A stretch of 64,000 bases of DNA from Chenopodium formosanum. Lineage: Eukaryota > Streptophyta > Magnoliopsida > Caryophyllales > Amaranthaceae. Each line of letters begins with the position of its first letter. Positions within the stretch are counted from its first letter, which is position 1. Positions 22,581 through 35,388 of this stretch are shown in pieces. The notes under the pieces are model-generated. The model was not told where the DNA came from. It saw only the letters and a list, made by a program, of their open reading frames with translations, and ran no database searches. A program made the translations under genes and the position numbers. The DNA is taken from contig CM044862.1 in NCBI GenBank assembly GCA_024500155.1, positions 26,439,501 through 26,503,500 on the forward strand, in the 5' to 3' direction.

Positions 22581-25242
22581 TGTAACACCCCGTATTTTTA
22601 TGTATTTTTATAAAGTATTCAAGTATTAATAAAATGTATTGTTAAGGGCTTAATTAAATATTTTAAAGGGTTAAATTATTTTAAATATAAAGTTTTATAA
22701 AAGTATAATAAGTTTTGGGCCAAACGTTTATTAATTATTGGGCAATGTAAATTATTCCTACATAATATTATTGGAATAACCCATTCCAAAACCTATAACT
22801 TAAGCCCTATCCAATAACTCAAGCCCACATTTTTATAAACCCAAACTTAACCCTACACATTTTACTCTATAAATACCCCATGAATCCCCAAAAATTTCCC
22901 ACACAAAAAAGGTTAGTCTTATTTCTTCTCTCCTTTGTTTTATTTATTTGTGTAATTATAATTATTGATTTATGAGTTTTGATTTTATTGTTTGAAATTA
23001 ATTTAACTAGTGTCAAATTGTATTTTAATGATTGAACTTTATAATTTTCAGATTTTGTAAATTTTATAACCTAGGGTTTTTAATTATTGAAAATCATGGT
23101 TTTAGGGTTTTTATAAATAATTGATTTATGGCTTGTATAGTAATGATGTTTTGAAATTTTGGTGATTATAACTACTTAATTCCAGATTTATTTTGAACAC
23201 GCAAATTCATGTTTTAATAATTAGATTTCCATTCGTTAATATTAATCTCGTTTTAATCCCGATCAGGTTCTAAACTCCTCCGATTTTGATAAAAAAAGTA
23301 ATGTTTTTCGAGCAGTTTTTGATTTTTAACGATGTTTTTTTTTATGCTTTAAATTTTATCTTTGAGTTTAAAAGGGGTAAGAGATAATTTAATATTCCTA
23401 TGGATAATTTAAGTATAAAGATGTATTTTGATGAAGTTTTAAAGGATTTTTGATTAGTTTAAAATGTTGGAATTTTATTTAAAGTAGTATATTTGTGATT
23501 TTTAATAAAAGGGTGTGATTATCCATTAAAAAGGAGTTTAATCAGGGGTTTTTAAATAATTTTCAGATTATTATAAGTTTTTTAAAGTGAGTTTAAGTTG
23601 CTAGAAATTGTGTATACAAGGGTAATTAATATAGGATTGTTGTCCCTTTATGTAGGAGACTTGGTTCGGGAATTGTTGTAGTGTAATCGGCTACTTTAAG
23701 GGCTTATTTGAGGTACGTTCGCGTACTTAGCATATTTTGATGATGTAGAATCATGCTAGACTTGATTTCAATCAATTACAAGTAGTATCATGCTAAGGTT
23801 TATGTATGGAATTTGTGAATATAATTAATAGTGTTGGTGATTGAATGGAGAAGCATGAATTATTTGTGATGGTTATCGATTGGAAAATTATATTTTTGGA
23901 ATGTTGTGTTTGAACCAAAATTTTATTTATGGCATGTTAGAAGGCAAGGTTAATTAAACTTCATGTTTAATTATGTTTGGAATATTGAAAAGGAATTTTA
24001 TTATGGTTCAAATAATTTTTATTGATGCTTTAAGCATGAGGAATGAGCTATATAAGTATCTATGTACACAAGGAATAAATTGTATGTTGGTGCCTTTGTG
24101 AACTTAAGGTGTTTTTAACACCGAGTGATAGGATATTTGGCGCATTATGCGTTTTAGGTGTCTTTGACACTGAGGTAGAATTAAAAAGGGTTCAACAATA
24201 AATAATATGTGGTCACTAATTATTCAAGAATTAAATTGGTATGGTTGTTTGATTGAATAATTATTGCTGATTGAATTATTATGCTTTGAGAGTCATCATC
24301 AAGTCTAATAATATGTAAATAACGTAAAGTGAAAGAGATTACGCACCAAAACTCTTGGAACGTATATACCTTGAGTATGAACAATGGGGGGGGTTATGGG
24401 GTTTCATATTTAACCATAACATCCAATGGAGTACAGGACGCTGTATATTCCTTTTTATTGTTTATTATGAGCAGGAATTCCGCCACCTTTGTGTGGTTTT
24501 GTCGCTGGCACGGTTAGCTTCCGTGCCTGTTAACCTCAAATTTATTTAGGGGAGGTATAGTTGGAAACCCGTTCGATGCGTAATCAACGCTAAATGAATT
24601 AGTTAGTGTCTAGTTAGAGTGTCTTGTTGATTGTTGTGTGTGCTTGTAAACAGGTGCAATGAGGTAAGTGTGTGTGATGATAGGAGAATGCATGTTAGTG
24701 TGTTTAATTACGCTTATGTACTCAGCTTTGCTGATTGTGTGTGTTTGTGTGTTTTGGCCATGTCTTTATCTTGGCCCTATGATGACCCATTATTTTTAAT
24801 GGAGTGTAGTGGAGACAAGTAGAGATAAACTTTTTAGGTATTGAGGCATATACATGATGGGGCACGAGTGAAGAGCGAATCATGCTAGTTTATATTAGTT
24901 ACAATGTGTTTCTGCTTTAATTATTTATGCTAATATTTATATGTGGAACTAATATCAAGTTTGGATTTGGTTTGGTTTTTAATAAGGGCCTTTAATGGTT
25001 CCAAGTTGTAGGTTGATTATCATTTTACTTCGATCATTTTGGTTTTAACTTTACTTTTGTTTGGTTAGCTTTTCAAGTTGGTTTGTTTTTGAAAGGTTTT
25101 TAAAATTAGTCTTCCGCTGTGTATTTTTGATATTTGCCTTAACCGTTTTCACGGTGGCGGTAATGTCTTAGATATTCCTATTTAAAGTTTTATACAGGGA
25201 AAACAAGAATTTTAAAACAATGGAATTTCTAGGGTGTTACAC
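22581..25242 (+). repeat. 3' LTR of the chromovirus
   Basis: 2662 bases from TGTAACACCCC to GGGTGTTACA, colinear with 15498-18250 except for one missing block of 80-90 bases. A TATA box lies at 22865-22874. Scattered single-base differences from the 5' LTR are visible, a few per hundred by eye. Confidence 0.9.
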
Positions 25243-25982
25243 CCGCAGAGTCTTCTTAGAGATGTGCGGCCGATCAGTTTTTCTTTTTTGTATATAAATA
25301 TTCTTGTAAATCCTTTTGAAGGCTAACATTTAGATGATATTTCATTTACTTAGTCTTTAGAGAGAGAAACTAGAGAGAAGTTAGAGAGAAAGTAGAGATT
25401 GTAATCCTTGGATTTGATTTGTAATTAAACATTGATTCTTCAATCAAGTTTGGAATTCTTCTGCATATCAATCAAAGTTTGTGAGATTTCTTTCCTTTGA
25501 ATTTACTTTAATTGCAATTTACTTTTAGGCTTGAATGTTTGGTTTGGATTTTGATTTAGTTTTGAGAATTTGTTGATTGATTGTATTTCCTTTTGATTTA
25601 GCTTGAGATGAATATGTTTGTGATTGAATTTGTTTTGGCTTTAAATTTCACCATGATTAGTGAGTAGATTAGTTGCTAGGGAGAAGGGGAAGCATGCTTT
25701 ATTGATGATTTTTGCTAGTTGATGATCATTGATTGATTGAATTGTTGCAATTAAATTAGTTGACATAAATGAGTATGTGATTAATTAGACTATGAGTGAT
25801 CAACCTATGAGATTAATCTAGATTGCATTGCAAATTTCAATGACACAAACAATTGATTTGAGAATTGCTTTAATTGATTGAATTTGATTGTGATTCTCCT
25901 TATTAGCCATTCATAGTGAACCCTATCTTGGTTTAAATGAGATAAACTGTGAATTCCTTTGATTGCAACTATTGTTGGGGTT
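25243..25982 (+). repeat. Right part of the unidentified LTR, with TSD copy
   Basis: Continues the LTR interrupted at 15497, beginning with the second CCCGC (25243-25247). TATATAAATATT at 25291-25302 is a good TATA box and is followed by a purine-rich stretch of repeated GAGAGA words (25355-25400). The 25400-25980 part is T-rich and non-coding. The right end is cut by a copia LTR in the opposite orientation. Confidence 0.6.
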
Positions 25983-26752
25983 TGGTGAGTCCGACTCACC
26001 GCGGAAACAAACCCAAAAACAAGACCGCACTTGCAATAAATAAAACCATAAACATAATTAAATTAATCACAAGATTAAGATAAAATGATTACCTTTGGAG
26101 CGTGCTTCGCCCTACCGGAAGGGGCTCTTACTTCAAAAGCAAGCCTCGAAATTACGACGGCCTCCAACGATAGTCCACCCCCAACTTGACCACCGAAAAA
26201 CGGTCCAATGCCTTGGGGTTAGCAAGGCCCGACCAAAACCTGAGTAATTAATGAGTTCAAAGGTTTCACAATGGTGATGCCTTTTTCAACTCTTACTCAA
26301 GAGTTTTTCCTAATACCCCAACTTGGGTATTTATAGGGAAATGCATGAGTGTGAAAAGCTCTCCCATCAATGTGGGAGAATTTGATTTTCCCATTTTATT
26401 TTAAAGCTAAAATAAAATTAATAATCAAACTAGTAATTAGTCAACAAGTGGCAAACTCATGTGAGAGGTTAGGTGAGGACCATTTGGAGGAGGGGGTGAC
26501 CAAACTTGCTCCCCACTCTCTCCCTCACCTTGCGCCACTTCGCAACTCCCACTTGGGCACCAAGGCACCCAAGTGGGCTTCCCATTTGATGTTGCCCTTC
26601 TCTCGGCCCAGCCATCCCTGCAACAAAAAATGCGGGCTGCTGCTGCCGAGAGCTACTGCTAGCATGCCGCGCACCTAGTACGAGATGCTAGCTGTAGCAT
26701 GCTAGCACGCCGCGCATTAGGTGCGGGCAGCTAGCTTGGCTATGCCCATCAA
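25983..26752 (-). repeat. Copia LTR fragment
   Basis: On the minus strand it ends TGAGTCGGACTCACCA, matching the end of the copia LTR at 9157-10406, and it shares the TATA box and the CG-rich block of GCTAGC/GCGGGC words (26600-26740). Its own 5' part is missing. At 26752 it joins the G3 integrase directly. Confidence 0.7.
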
Positions 26753-27560
26753 TTTTTCTGTCATCTTCTCAACGATTGCTTTAAATTTTTATTAGCTGCC
26801 TCAACTGCACCATTTTCCCGAGGTTTGTATGGAGAAGAATGATGGTTTTAAATGCTATACTTTTATAATAATTCTTCACATTCTTCTTGAAAGTGATTTT
26901 TATTGTCACTTATCATTTCATGTGGGACTCCATACGGACAAATAATGTTTCTTTCGATAAAGAGTGCTACATGTTTTATAGTGAGTATATCATATAATTT
27001 TTCTTCAACCCATTTAGTGAAGTAATCCATTGCTACTAATATGTATTCATGGCCCCCTATTTCTTGAGGGGTAATTCTTCCAATAATATATATTCTTCAC
27101 GTCGAGAATGGCCATGGTGATGTATAAGTGTAGAGGAGAGATGGGGGAATATGCTACAAGTTAGCATATATTAGGAATTGAAGGCATCTTTTGACATATT
27201 GATGACAAGCCCTATTCATGGTACTCCAACAATATCCTTTGCGCATTATCTTTTAGACTAGTAATTTGCCATTTATGTGTGTTTCACATACCCCTTCGTG
27301 GACTATTCTCATCGTCCTTTGGGCTTCCTTTTTGCCTACACATAGAAGAGCTCGACCTTTAGGTTCCCTTTTGTGTAACTCATCGTTAATGAGCACATAT
27401 TGGAAAGCCAAGAGTCTTAAGGCTCTTTTTTCTCTTTTGTTAGCGTGGGTTGGATATTCTCCCTTTGTTACATAGTTGAGGATGTCTGTATACCAAGGTT
27501 CTTCCTCTTCTTCTTCTTCTTCTAAGGTTAACTCATCATCCTATATTGCTTGGATATAAG
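26753..27560 (-). pseudogene. Integrase of G3, 3' truncated
   Basis: The minus-strand sequence contains EYILVAMDYFTKWVEE with the first catalytic aspartate, VPHEMISDNKNHF with the second, and SPYKPRENGAVEAANK with the catalytic glutamate, so the D,D-35-E triad is visible. The zinc-binding N-terminal part (about 27140-27480) is degraded. The frame breaks several times between these motifs and the C-terminal domain is lost at 26753. Integrase would insert the cDNA. Confidence 0.75.
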
Positions 27561-28562
27561 CCTGTTTATGCCTATTTTCTATTGTTAAGGGCATTTGCTC
27601 AATTTTTGTAGGAATCCTAACCATTGAGGCTAGTCTTGCCAAGGCATCAGCGAAATGATTTTCCTGTCTAGGTAGATATGTGGATTCTACCTTATCCAGT
27701 AGATTTAGTAAGGGGCCAAGCTTTCACTCTTTACTTTCCATATGTTGGAAATTTGATTGATGATCAACAAAGAATCCCCAAAAATTTAAAGTTTCTTTAC
27801 TCCCAACGCCAATGTTGTTTCGAGGCCTACCACGTATGCTTCGTACTTTGCAGCGTTGTTGGTAACTTTGAAATCTAGCTTTATGGAGATTGGAACATGT
27901 TCTTCTTTTGGTGATACGAATAACACTTCTACACCACATCCCTTTTGGTTTGAGGCTCCGTCGAAGTAGAGAGTCCACGTATCATCTTCTGTGACCATCA
28001 AGTCTTTGTTTGGAAAATCGTTCTCGTATATAGGGGTGTAATCTTCTATTGGAAAATCTGCTAAGAAATTTGATACCACGGATTCTTTAATAGCCTTTTG
28101 GGGCATGAACCTTACATTGAATAAGGCTAGGTTTACTATCCATCTTGATATTCGCCCATTTAGTGTAGATTTTGCAAAAAGATACTTCAGTGGATCCATT
28201 TGAGATACTACGAAGACCGTATGAACGAGCATGTAATGTCTTAACTTGGTTATGGCCGACACCAATGCGAGGCACAATTTCTCAAGTGGTGTATAGCGTA
28301 TTTCATACTCGAGCATCTTTTTACTTAGATAGTAGATGGCGTTCTCCTTTCCTTTTACTTCTTGTGCGAGCATAGCCCCCATTGTCTCTTTGGTGACTGT
28401 TAAGTAAAACCCAATAGGGATTCCTGAGAGTGCTGGTGCTAATACAAGAGGGTTAGAAAGATAGGCTTTGATCTTCTCAAAGGCTTTTTGACACTCTTTG
28501 TCCCATATTACTGGCACATTCTTTTCAAACTTCTTGAATATTGGTTCACATATTGTTGTCAA
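27561..28562 (-). pseudogene. Dual RNase H region of G3
   Basis: One open frame of 258 codons (28562-27786) starts with CQKAFEKIKAYL and TMGAMLAQEV, then YYLSKKMLEYEIRYTPLEK: this is the gypsy-type RNase H, whose DASD-like motif is already altered to TVTKETMG. It continues into LYFDGASNQKGCGV, the start of a second, archaeal-type RNase H with its catalytic aspartate. ENHFADALARLASM near 27640 closes this second domain in another frame. Two RNase H domains in tandem are a known mark of Tat elements. Confidence 0.8.
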
Positions 28563-28583
28563 TTTAGATATGAACCTACTTAT

Positions 28584-29526
28584 TTATTGCAACCGGCCAA
28601 TGGATCCCCGAATTCGCTTATCGATTTTGGGCGGTGGCATTGATATGATTGCTTTGATCTTGGTTGGGTATATCTCTTTTCCTCTAGAGATAATGATGTA
28701 TCCCAAAATTTTTCTCGAGGTGACTCCAAAAGAACACTTGAATGGGTTCAACCTCATATTGTATTTTCTTAAACTTTCAAAGAATTTTCTTAGAGCTACC
28801 AAATGTCGTAGTTGATCAATTGATTTCACAATCATGTCATCTACATAAACTTCAACTTCCTTGTGCATCATGTCATGAAGTAAAACAGTTGCTGTTCTTT
28901 GGTAAGGGGCACCCGCGTTTTTTAACCCGAATGGCATCACCGTGTAACAGTAAGTGCCCCAAGGTGTTATGAACATTGTCTTCTCCATGTCTTCTTATTC
29001 CATGAGAATCTTATTGTACCCTGCGTATCCATCCATAAATGAGAAAATTGCATGGTTTGCTATATTATCTACTAGAATATCGATGTGTGATAAGGGAAGT
29101 CGTCCTTTGGACTTGCCTTATTAAGATCTCGATAGTTGATACACATTCGTACCCTTCCATTCTTCTTCTGAACTGGGACTACATTTGCAACCCATTCATA
29201 AAACCTGCCGTTATTTGTTTTTGTACTTCTTCTTTTATTTTAAGGGCTACGTCAGGTTTCATTTGACGTAACTTTTGTTTTACAGGTTTCATTCCTTGAA
29301 TTAGTGGAATTGTGTGTTGAGCTATTTCTCTATTAATGCTTGGCGTATCTTCATATAACCAAGTGAATACATCGATGAATTCTTTTAATAGACTAATAAA
29401 ATTGGTTCTTTCATCTTTATTAAGTGTTAGTCCGATTTTAACTTCTCTTTTAATGGTTTGATCTTTTGAGATGTCAACCGTTTCAGTGTCCTCAATTATC
29501 GGTGTTTTACTTTCAAGTGTTTCCAT
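28584..29526 (-). pseudogene. Reverse transcriptase of G3
   Basis: The N-terminal block (29526-29179) has NREIAQHTIPLIQG and VKQKLRQMKPDVALK, the entry to gypsy RT. The following part has DLNKASPKDDFPL and FMDGYAGYNKI across frameshifts. The frame 28988-28584 has GTYCYTVMPFGLKNAG, the catalytic YVDDMIVKS and the CSFGVTSRKILGYI block. An enzyme would need at least two frame changes, so it is inactive. Confidence 0.85.
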
Positions 29527-29559
29527 TGAGTTAATTTGTTCTTTGTCATTTTCATTGTT

Positions 29560-30370
29560 AGTTAAGCAATGCTCCTCATCTTGAGTTTAAGAATGACACA
29601 AGGAGTAAGCGAAAGAAGACATGTTATTGAATTCGGAAACCATTACATAAAAAAAAGTGATGTCCGTTGGTACTTTATTATTACATATTGTAGGGGAAGA
29701 TGCTAAATAAGAAGAACTATGAGAGGGTGCTACAGCTAAAGACTTAGAAGACTCGATAGGGGATGAATCTAACTTAGACAATTTTTCGAACATTGGTCCT
29801 TGTCCTGTCGTTATGGAGATTTTTCTTCCACTTGGAGTAGTCACCTTCACGGTCTTTCTCCATCCGTGAACTAGACCCTCTGCTGGAGTGATAAGTTTGG
29901 AAGGATCAAAGCTATCACTCTGTAGTACTGTTTGAATGAGCCATGAGTTATCTTCGATATGCGTTGGCTCATTCTTTTCATACCCAAAAAGGAGTCCTAT
30001 GACATTAAACTCAAAGTATGGGGGTGCTTTCTCCTAATAGATGGGAGTTACGACATCATCTAGAAAGTAACAATCCAAATATATTTCGAACCCAGGTTGT
30101 CTTATCCCATTCTTGACAAAGGTTTCAGGAAATTCATTGCATGGATAATCCTATCCCTCTTTTTTGAATTGTCCATTTAGGGTAAGAGGTTAATAAATCC
30201 ATTGGGATTGCATTCTTTTGGGTACGATAGTTCCTACTTGCATTTTCTTTTTCCTGGGCTCGCTTAAGATCTTCTGAAGTTGGTTCAAAACCAAGTCCAA
30301 AAGTGTCCAATTTAGGGAGTCTAGGTAGTCCCATTTGCTTTGCTATCCCTTTTTTCATTTCAAGGGTCAT
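29560..30370 (-). pseudogene. Linker and G-patch-like region of G3
   Basis: Starts with KKGIAKQMGLPRLPKLDTFGLGF at about 30360, followed by a charged stretch and PGFEIYLDCYF near 30080. The last part (29850-29587) is a serine-rich frame. It parallels 2171-2900 in G1. The function of this segment in Tat polyproteins is unknown. Confidence 0.55.
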
Positions 30371-30385
30371 TTTCAGAAAGTGTTC

Positions 30386-31332
30386 TTATTTCTTAAGTAT
30401 AGCATTTACCATCATCTTAGAGTAGAGGTCATAGTGAAGGAGGGTCTTTTCATCCTCCTCAATTAAGGAGACCTCTTCGTTAAAGCCCCACAAGTCCTCA
30501 TCATCTTCATCGTGCTCCAAGATTATGATGGGATTCTCGATAGCCTTGATCTTCATTGGTGAAGAATCAATTGTGACAAGGTTTCCTCCAACTATAGCCT
30601 TCACTTGCTGAGGAAGGGATGAAGGGATGGCCTTTAGGTCGTGAAGCCCAAGGCGTCCCAACAATAGGTTAAAAAAGGCTTTAATATATACCACTTGAAA
30701 AGTAGTAGCATGTTCTATGAATCATGCCGTTACATTCATGGTGATAGTCCCAAGAGCTTGGCGAAAAGTGTTCCATAGGCTCTTATTCCCTGTGTAGACA
30801 GAGACAAGTGTTCATATTTTATCCCTAACATTCTCGCAATTCGGAGTGGACATATATTAAGTGCTGATCCATTATCTACAAGAATCATTGTGACATTCAT
30901 CTTCTTGTAGAATACTGTGAGATTTAATGCTTTGTTATGCTTATCACCCGATGGAGGTAAATCCTTGTCAGAAAAAGTAATCAAATTAATAGGACTAGGA
31001 ATATCACACGTGAGAAAGTTAGCTAACCCCTCAAGATTTGTTTCAAAATATATTCCTATCTTCTCCAAAGCATTCATTACTGCCAACCTATGTTAATGGG
31101 ATGTAGTTAAGAGTTTCCATGCATTCATATCAACTTTATTTTTCTTTAATTTCTTGACAACATCGTTGACTTCTATGATGGGTATGGGAACTTGCTGAGT
31201 AGTAGGGATAGGTTGTTGCACAATAATGGGAGGTTGCATTCTCCCGGATCTTGTGAGGACATCTATGGGTGAATCTTCTTCATCCCAAATTTCGTCCATT
31301 GGATATATTGTGGAGAGTGGAGTCTCTTCCAT
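30386..31332 (-). pseudogene. Aspartic protease region of G3
   Basis: The proline-rich linker with DVLTRSGRMQPP lies in 31332-31093. The active-site region ILVDNGSALNICPLRIA falls in 31086-30736, where DNG again stands for the catalytic D-T/S-G. FNLLLGRLGLHDLKA in 30694-30386 is the C-terminal motif. Three frames are needed to read it through. Confidence 0.7.
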
Positions 31333-31395
31333 ATCATTGAGGTAGACATCCTAATTGTCACTGTCCCATACTCTATTAATGGTAGCATATTTCTC

Positions 31396-33004
31396 TTATG
31401 GAATTTGGACTATCTTTTTGTCATCAATCAGTTTCTGAATTAAATCACTAAACTTAAAACAGTGATTCAAATAGTCTCGGTTCGAGAAGTTTAATCTTTC
31501 CACCCTTGGAAAGCGTTTTGAACATATTCTCATATGTGGTCTCAATTGGAGTGTAAGGCTTATGGCTCCTTTTTGGTGTTTCAACTACTTGAAGAGAGAA
31601 CAGTTTTTTATAGTTGGTGTTACCTCTTTGTTGACATGTTTATTTCGTTCTTGTTCTGTGCATTCAAGAATTCTTCTACACATGCCTACGAATTTCTCTA
31701 CCGAATATACCAGGAGCAATATATCTTCTTTAGTGTGCGGTTATTGCATTGGGGACGGTTCACTTATGGCGTCGAAGAATACTTCTTCTTATTCTTCAAG
31801 GGCATGAGTTTCTTCGACTGTTTGATCAAAGATGAGGGATTACTACAACTTTCCTTATCAGAGATGGACAAGGAATCAAAAAGTGGTGCACTGTTGATGC
31901 TTGTCTTCTTGTGTGCAGAAGAAAATGGAAGTATATTGTTGTCGATTAAGTCCTGGATAGCTTCCTTTAACTTCCAGCAAATTTCAGTAAGATGGCCCAT
32001 GCCTTGATGGTATTTGCAGTGTGCATTGGGATTCCAATTAGCCATTCTCTTTTTCACTGGTGGATCCCCAATTGGTCCAATAGGAATTATAAGACCTTTT
32101 ACATGAAGACGGTCAAATGCGGTGTCATAACTTATGACAATAGGAGTAAAGTTTCTCCTAAATGGTTTCTTTTGTCCTTTATGGTTTATAGCAAGGACTT
32201 CATTTAGATTAATGGTGCTAAACAATTGTTTGAGTGTGTGGTTTTTGAAGAAGAAGGATTGTCGTTCTTCTTTCCTTTTTAGCCACTATTGGAGTTAGTG
32301 TGAGCAGCTTTTTTCTTTAAATGGTCGTCTTCAATACTCTTTCCAACGTGATAGACGGCCTTGAAGGTGTTCAAGTTGTATTGATACTTGAGATGTTCAG
32401 AATATTTTTCTTGGAGATTCTTTATGAGCAATCTCACAGATTCCTTTTCAGTAGGTGCCTCAATCATCTTAGCAGAGGTTTCCCTCCACTTATATATTAA
32501 AGAAAGTAGTAAAACCTTCATTCTCTTTTTGTTTAACTATCTCAAGTTCCCTATGATCAATTTCAACTTTAATATTACACTTGTACCTATGAATAAAAGC
32601 ATTTACAATGGCATCCCAAGTAGAGGTTTTCTCTTTATCAAGGGAAAAGAACTATTGTTGAAAAATAGTTTCAAGTGATAAAAAAAACAATGTATGAAAA
32701 TCCCCGTTTTGTTCATTATTGTCTAGAAAGCTCTTAAGTGGAAGTAAGGATTATCTGTTGCCTTTAACTTAGGGATGTCACTAGCATTGAACTTCTGCAA
32801 AAGAAGTTCCTTGTCCACCAAGACCCCTTGTGAGCTAATGCCTTGGAATCTATAGTCATTAGATTATTTTCTCAAGATTTCTTGCATGAGATCCATTTGT
32901 TGTTTTCTTACAGGGTCGTTAACTTGAAGAGCTATACTCTTCATCAATTCAGTTAGGTTGGCTACATCCTTCCCGAGTTCATTAACTTCTTCTTGAGATG
33001 CCAT
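31396..33004 (-). pseudogene. gag: Gag of G3, broken
   Basis: The ATG at 33004 (MASQEEVNELG...) agrees with G1. The N-terminal part continues to about 32770, the capsid block is in 32678-32279 (WRETSAKMIEAPTEKESVRL) and the zinc knuckle CKYHQGMGHLTEICWKLK in 32225-31764 is intact with all four ligands of the C-x2-H-x4-H-x4-C pattern. The tail 31584-31396 leads into the protease. Frameshifts and stops lie near 32270, 32530 and 32690. Confidence 0.75.
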
Positions 33005-33750
33005 AATCTTCTTACCTTTTCTTTTCCAAGTGATGGGTTTGTTAGAAAGGAGTATTTGAACGAATGTATTGTCTTTGATTAGCCGCCCTTCCTTTCTTGA
33101 CCAAGCAATGTAAATTAAATAATTTATTTGTTTTAATTACTTGACTCAAATTTGACTTTGACTTTATTGGTTTTAAAAAAAAAAACAAAAATAGGGTGTA
33201 TTTTTTATATTAAACAAGTATGGTTTAATTGGAGGATTAATATCCGACTTACCTCTCTAAAAAATGACGGAAAATACGCGCACATAAGACTCACTAGAAA
33301 TGGTCAAAAGGCGACATATTATGTGTGTGATTTAATAGTGAATGTGAGTGACATACTTTGATTCTTGTGTGAACCATGACTATGTGCCTAGAATCGATTA
33401 AGGAATGAACATGATTACTTTCATTAACAAACTTATTAACCGTTTAAGCAATTTGATTAGACTGACTCGTCGTGAAGACTCGAGCAAAAACACAGGATGT
33501 CGTCAGAAGACATTACTGTCGCCATAGTCCAAATCTCTACACAATGCTTGAACATCGATCTGGGATTGTTTCCAATATTTTGCTCTAAAAAGACAAGCCT
33601 AAAAGTCGTAATAATTCAAATTTGATCAATTTATTAGGCTTTAATCATTTATTAATTAATGAATTACTTAAATTAGCAAAGTCATTTAGTCATTAAATAA
33701 TTTATTTAACTCACTCAAAAGACAAACAAACGGTTAGGGGAAAACACATA
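33005..33750 (-). other. Leader of G3
   Basis: Non-coding, colinear with 12640-13391 of G2. A degraded form of the GTCGTC/GACGAC word island is at 33495-33530. The PBS-proximal part is missing. Confidence 0.6.
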
Positions 33751-33940
33751 CAATTTTTCAAGCATCCCACACTTGAGCCCCACTGTGATCAGACACTTAA
33801 GCATGGTGGCATCCAAAGGGAAGGAAGCTAGGGAAAAAGATTCGCAAACAAGTTTTGGGAACTTGTAAACCATTCAAAGGGTAAAGGTACACCACTTAAC
33901 GATCCAAGAGATCGTTAACTACAATAGTCTGGAACCATGA
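33751..33940 (-). repeat. LTR remnant of G3 (end of U5)
   Basis: Matches 10630-10815 of the G1 LTR: CACACTTGAGCCCCACTGTGATC, the stem-loop AACAAGTTTTGGGAACTTGT and a mutated PBS look-alike (GATTCGCAAA). The LTR end and PBS are deleted at about 33750. The other side is cut by the G4 LTR. Confidence 0.65.
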
Positions 33941-34377
33941 CGTAGACATTTACTTTTGGCCTCATGTCCAAACAGGAAGTGCAATGACGATAAATAAAAC
34001 CATCTTCATGTTGGATCGAAGTGAAGAATGCTTATGGATAACTGGTTAAGCCACAAAACACAAAATACTAGCCCAAATTAAAGAAAAAGCCAAAACAAAG
34101 GTCCAATTAACCAAACCCGATCATAAGTAAGCTTAAGCCCGTGGTTAAACCCTAATAATGACGGATTTAGTAACGCCTAGGTTAAATTTTAGTGTTGCCG
34201 CTGGAAAATCCGCGCGCATCTCACAGAGTAACGCTGGGCTGCCGCGCGTAACTAATTCAGTTGCGCGCGACACCCATAGCAACTTTCAGAGTTGCGCTGC
34301 GGAAGATTTGTAATTATTCAAAAATTATACGAAAAATATTAATTCAAATCTTACATAAATCCGCGTGCAAGACCATT

Positions 34378-34404
34378 AGTTGCGCTGCACATAGCAGCGC
34401 AACT
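34378..34404 (+). other. Perfect hairpin in the G4 LTR
   Basis: AGTTGCGCTG and CAGCGCAACT pair over ten bases with a seven-base CACATAG loop. A second, 9 of 10, hairpin of the same family lies just upstream near 34233-34258 (GCGCGTAACT, AGTTGCGCGC). Confidence 0.75.
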
Positions 34405-34497
34405 CTATAACTTGCGCTGGGATACCGCATGCAACTCCATCTGCTGCGCGCGACACCTGCTGCGGCAGAATGCTCGAAAGCCTAAACCTAGTCATTC

Positions 34498-34509
34498 TCT
34501 ATAAATATA
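34498..34509 (+). promoter_or_regulatory. TATA box of the G4 LTR
   Basis: TCTATAAATATA just after the CG-rich island, in the position expected for the LTR promoter. Confidence 0.55.
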
Positions 34510-35388
34510 AGCTTAAACCGAGGCTTAATAGAAAGAAATTAACCTAAAACTCTGGCGAAATAACTTGTGAACTTGTGCAACCTAGCCCTCTTGTCCTAAA
34601 CACTCACCCTTTCAATACTTTGTTACTGCGGTGGAGGTTCCTCAACAAGAAGGAGTCCATAAGTGTTCTAAACGCAAATCTAGCAAAGAGATGTGGTAAA
34701 TTCCCGAGCACTTAGTTAAATCACCTTTCCTTTCTTGTTTAAAAGGATTTTAATTAATTAATTAGTGTTGTTGGTCACCTTTAAAATAATTAATTAATCA
34801 ATTCCGCATAGTATCTTGCGTTAAATAAAGATTAGATTGAATTAAATAATTGTTGGTTAATCACTTAAGCCAAGGCGAATCTTATTTATTTATTGTTCTT
34901 TCACGAATATTATTAATTAAGAATAACGATATTACGATGTAATTCCTACATGAATTAATGTTTGTAAATAAAATCAACTAACATAGTGTTAGGTATCACG
35001 TTGCAAAAATTAATTGGTGATGAAATTGTAAAAAAGGAAGAGCTAGTAGAGGCCGTACTAGGGCTTGGATCTCGCTCCCGAACTCATTTCTGGTTTATAG
35101 ACTAATTTGGGCATGGGTAAACTTATGATTCGTGCTAATTATTCCATGAACTCCACATGGAAGAAAGGCATGAACGAGGTTTATGAGTATTTTCCTAAAA
35201 CTCATTGGCGACTCCTACTTGTTTCTTAAAAAAGAGCGTGATGATAGAATCAATTCTAATTCAAGGTCCCCCAAACAGTCAAGAATTAAAATCCTACTAC
35301 ACCCTAATAAGTGTAAAGTCCTAGGCTTTTAACTGGCCAAGGGCATTTAAGGAGAGTTTCCCTTACGATTGGATCACCCTCTTTATAG

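Larger units (their letters stand above)
15498..25242 (+). mobile_element. Chromovirus-type Ty3/gypsy element (Tekay-like), structurally complete, coding dead
   Basis: Both LTRs are present (TGTAAYACCCCGTATTTTTATG at the start, TAGGGTGTTACA at the end). A PBS, a polypurine tract and a perfect 5 bp duplication complete the structure. The internal region is only about 4.3 kb and holds heavily decayed RT, integrase and chromodomain-like remnants in the plus sense. The LTRs differ little by eye, whereas the interior is far more decayed. That contrast suggests it moved as a non-autonomous element. Confidence 0.85.
26753..33940 (-). mobile_element. Tat-like Ty3/gypsy element G3, nearly full coding set
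   Basis: Minus-strand order from 33940 is a 190 base LTR remnant, leader, gag, protease, G-patch-like region, RT, dual RNase H and integrase. Both ends are lost: the PBS and LTR end are deleted near 33750, and the integrase is cut at 26753. The order protease-RT-RNase H-integrase with a second RNase H domain defines the Tat lineage. Many stops and frameshifts are present. It is the best reference in the window for reading G1 and G2. Confidence 0.85.
33941..35387 (+). repeat. 5' LTR of G4
   Basis: Probable start CGTAGACATTTAC (TG mutated to CG) and end CTTTATA two bases before the PBS. The start is inferred from the family TGTAGACA and from the end of G3 sequence. A CG-rich island of GCGCGCAAC words spans 34190-34460. 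A PBS look-alike TTGGCGACTCC lies at 35205-35215. Confidence 0.65.
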
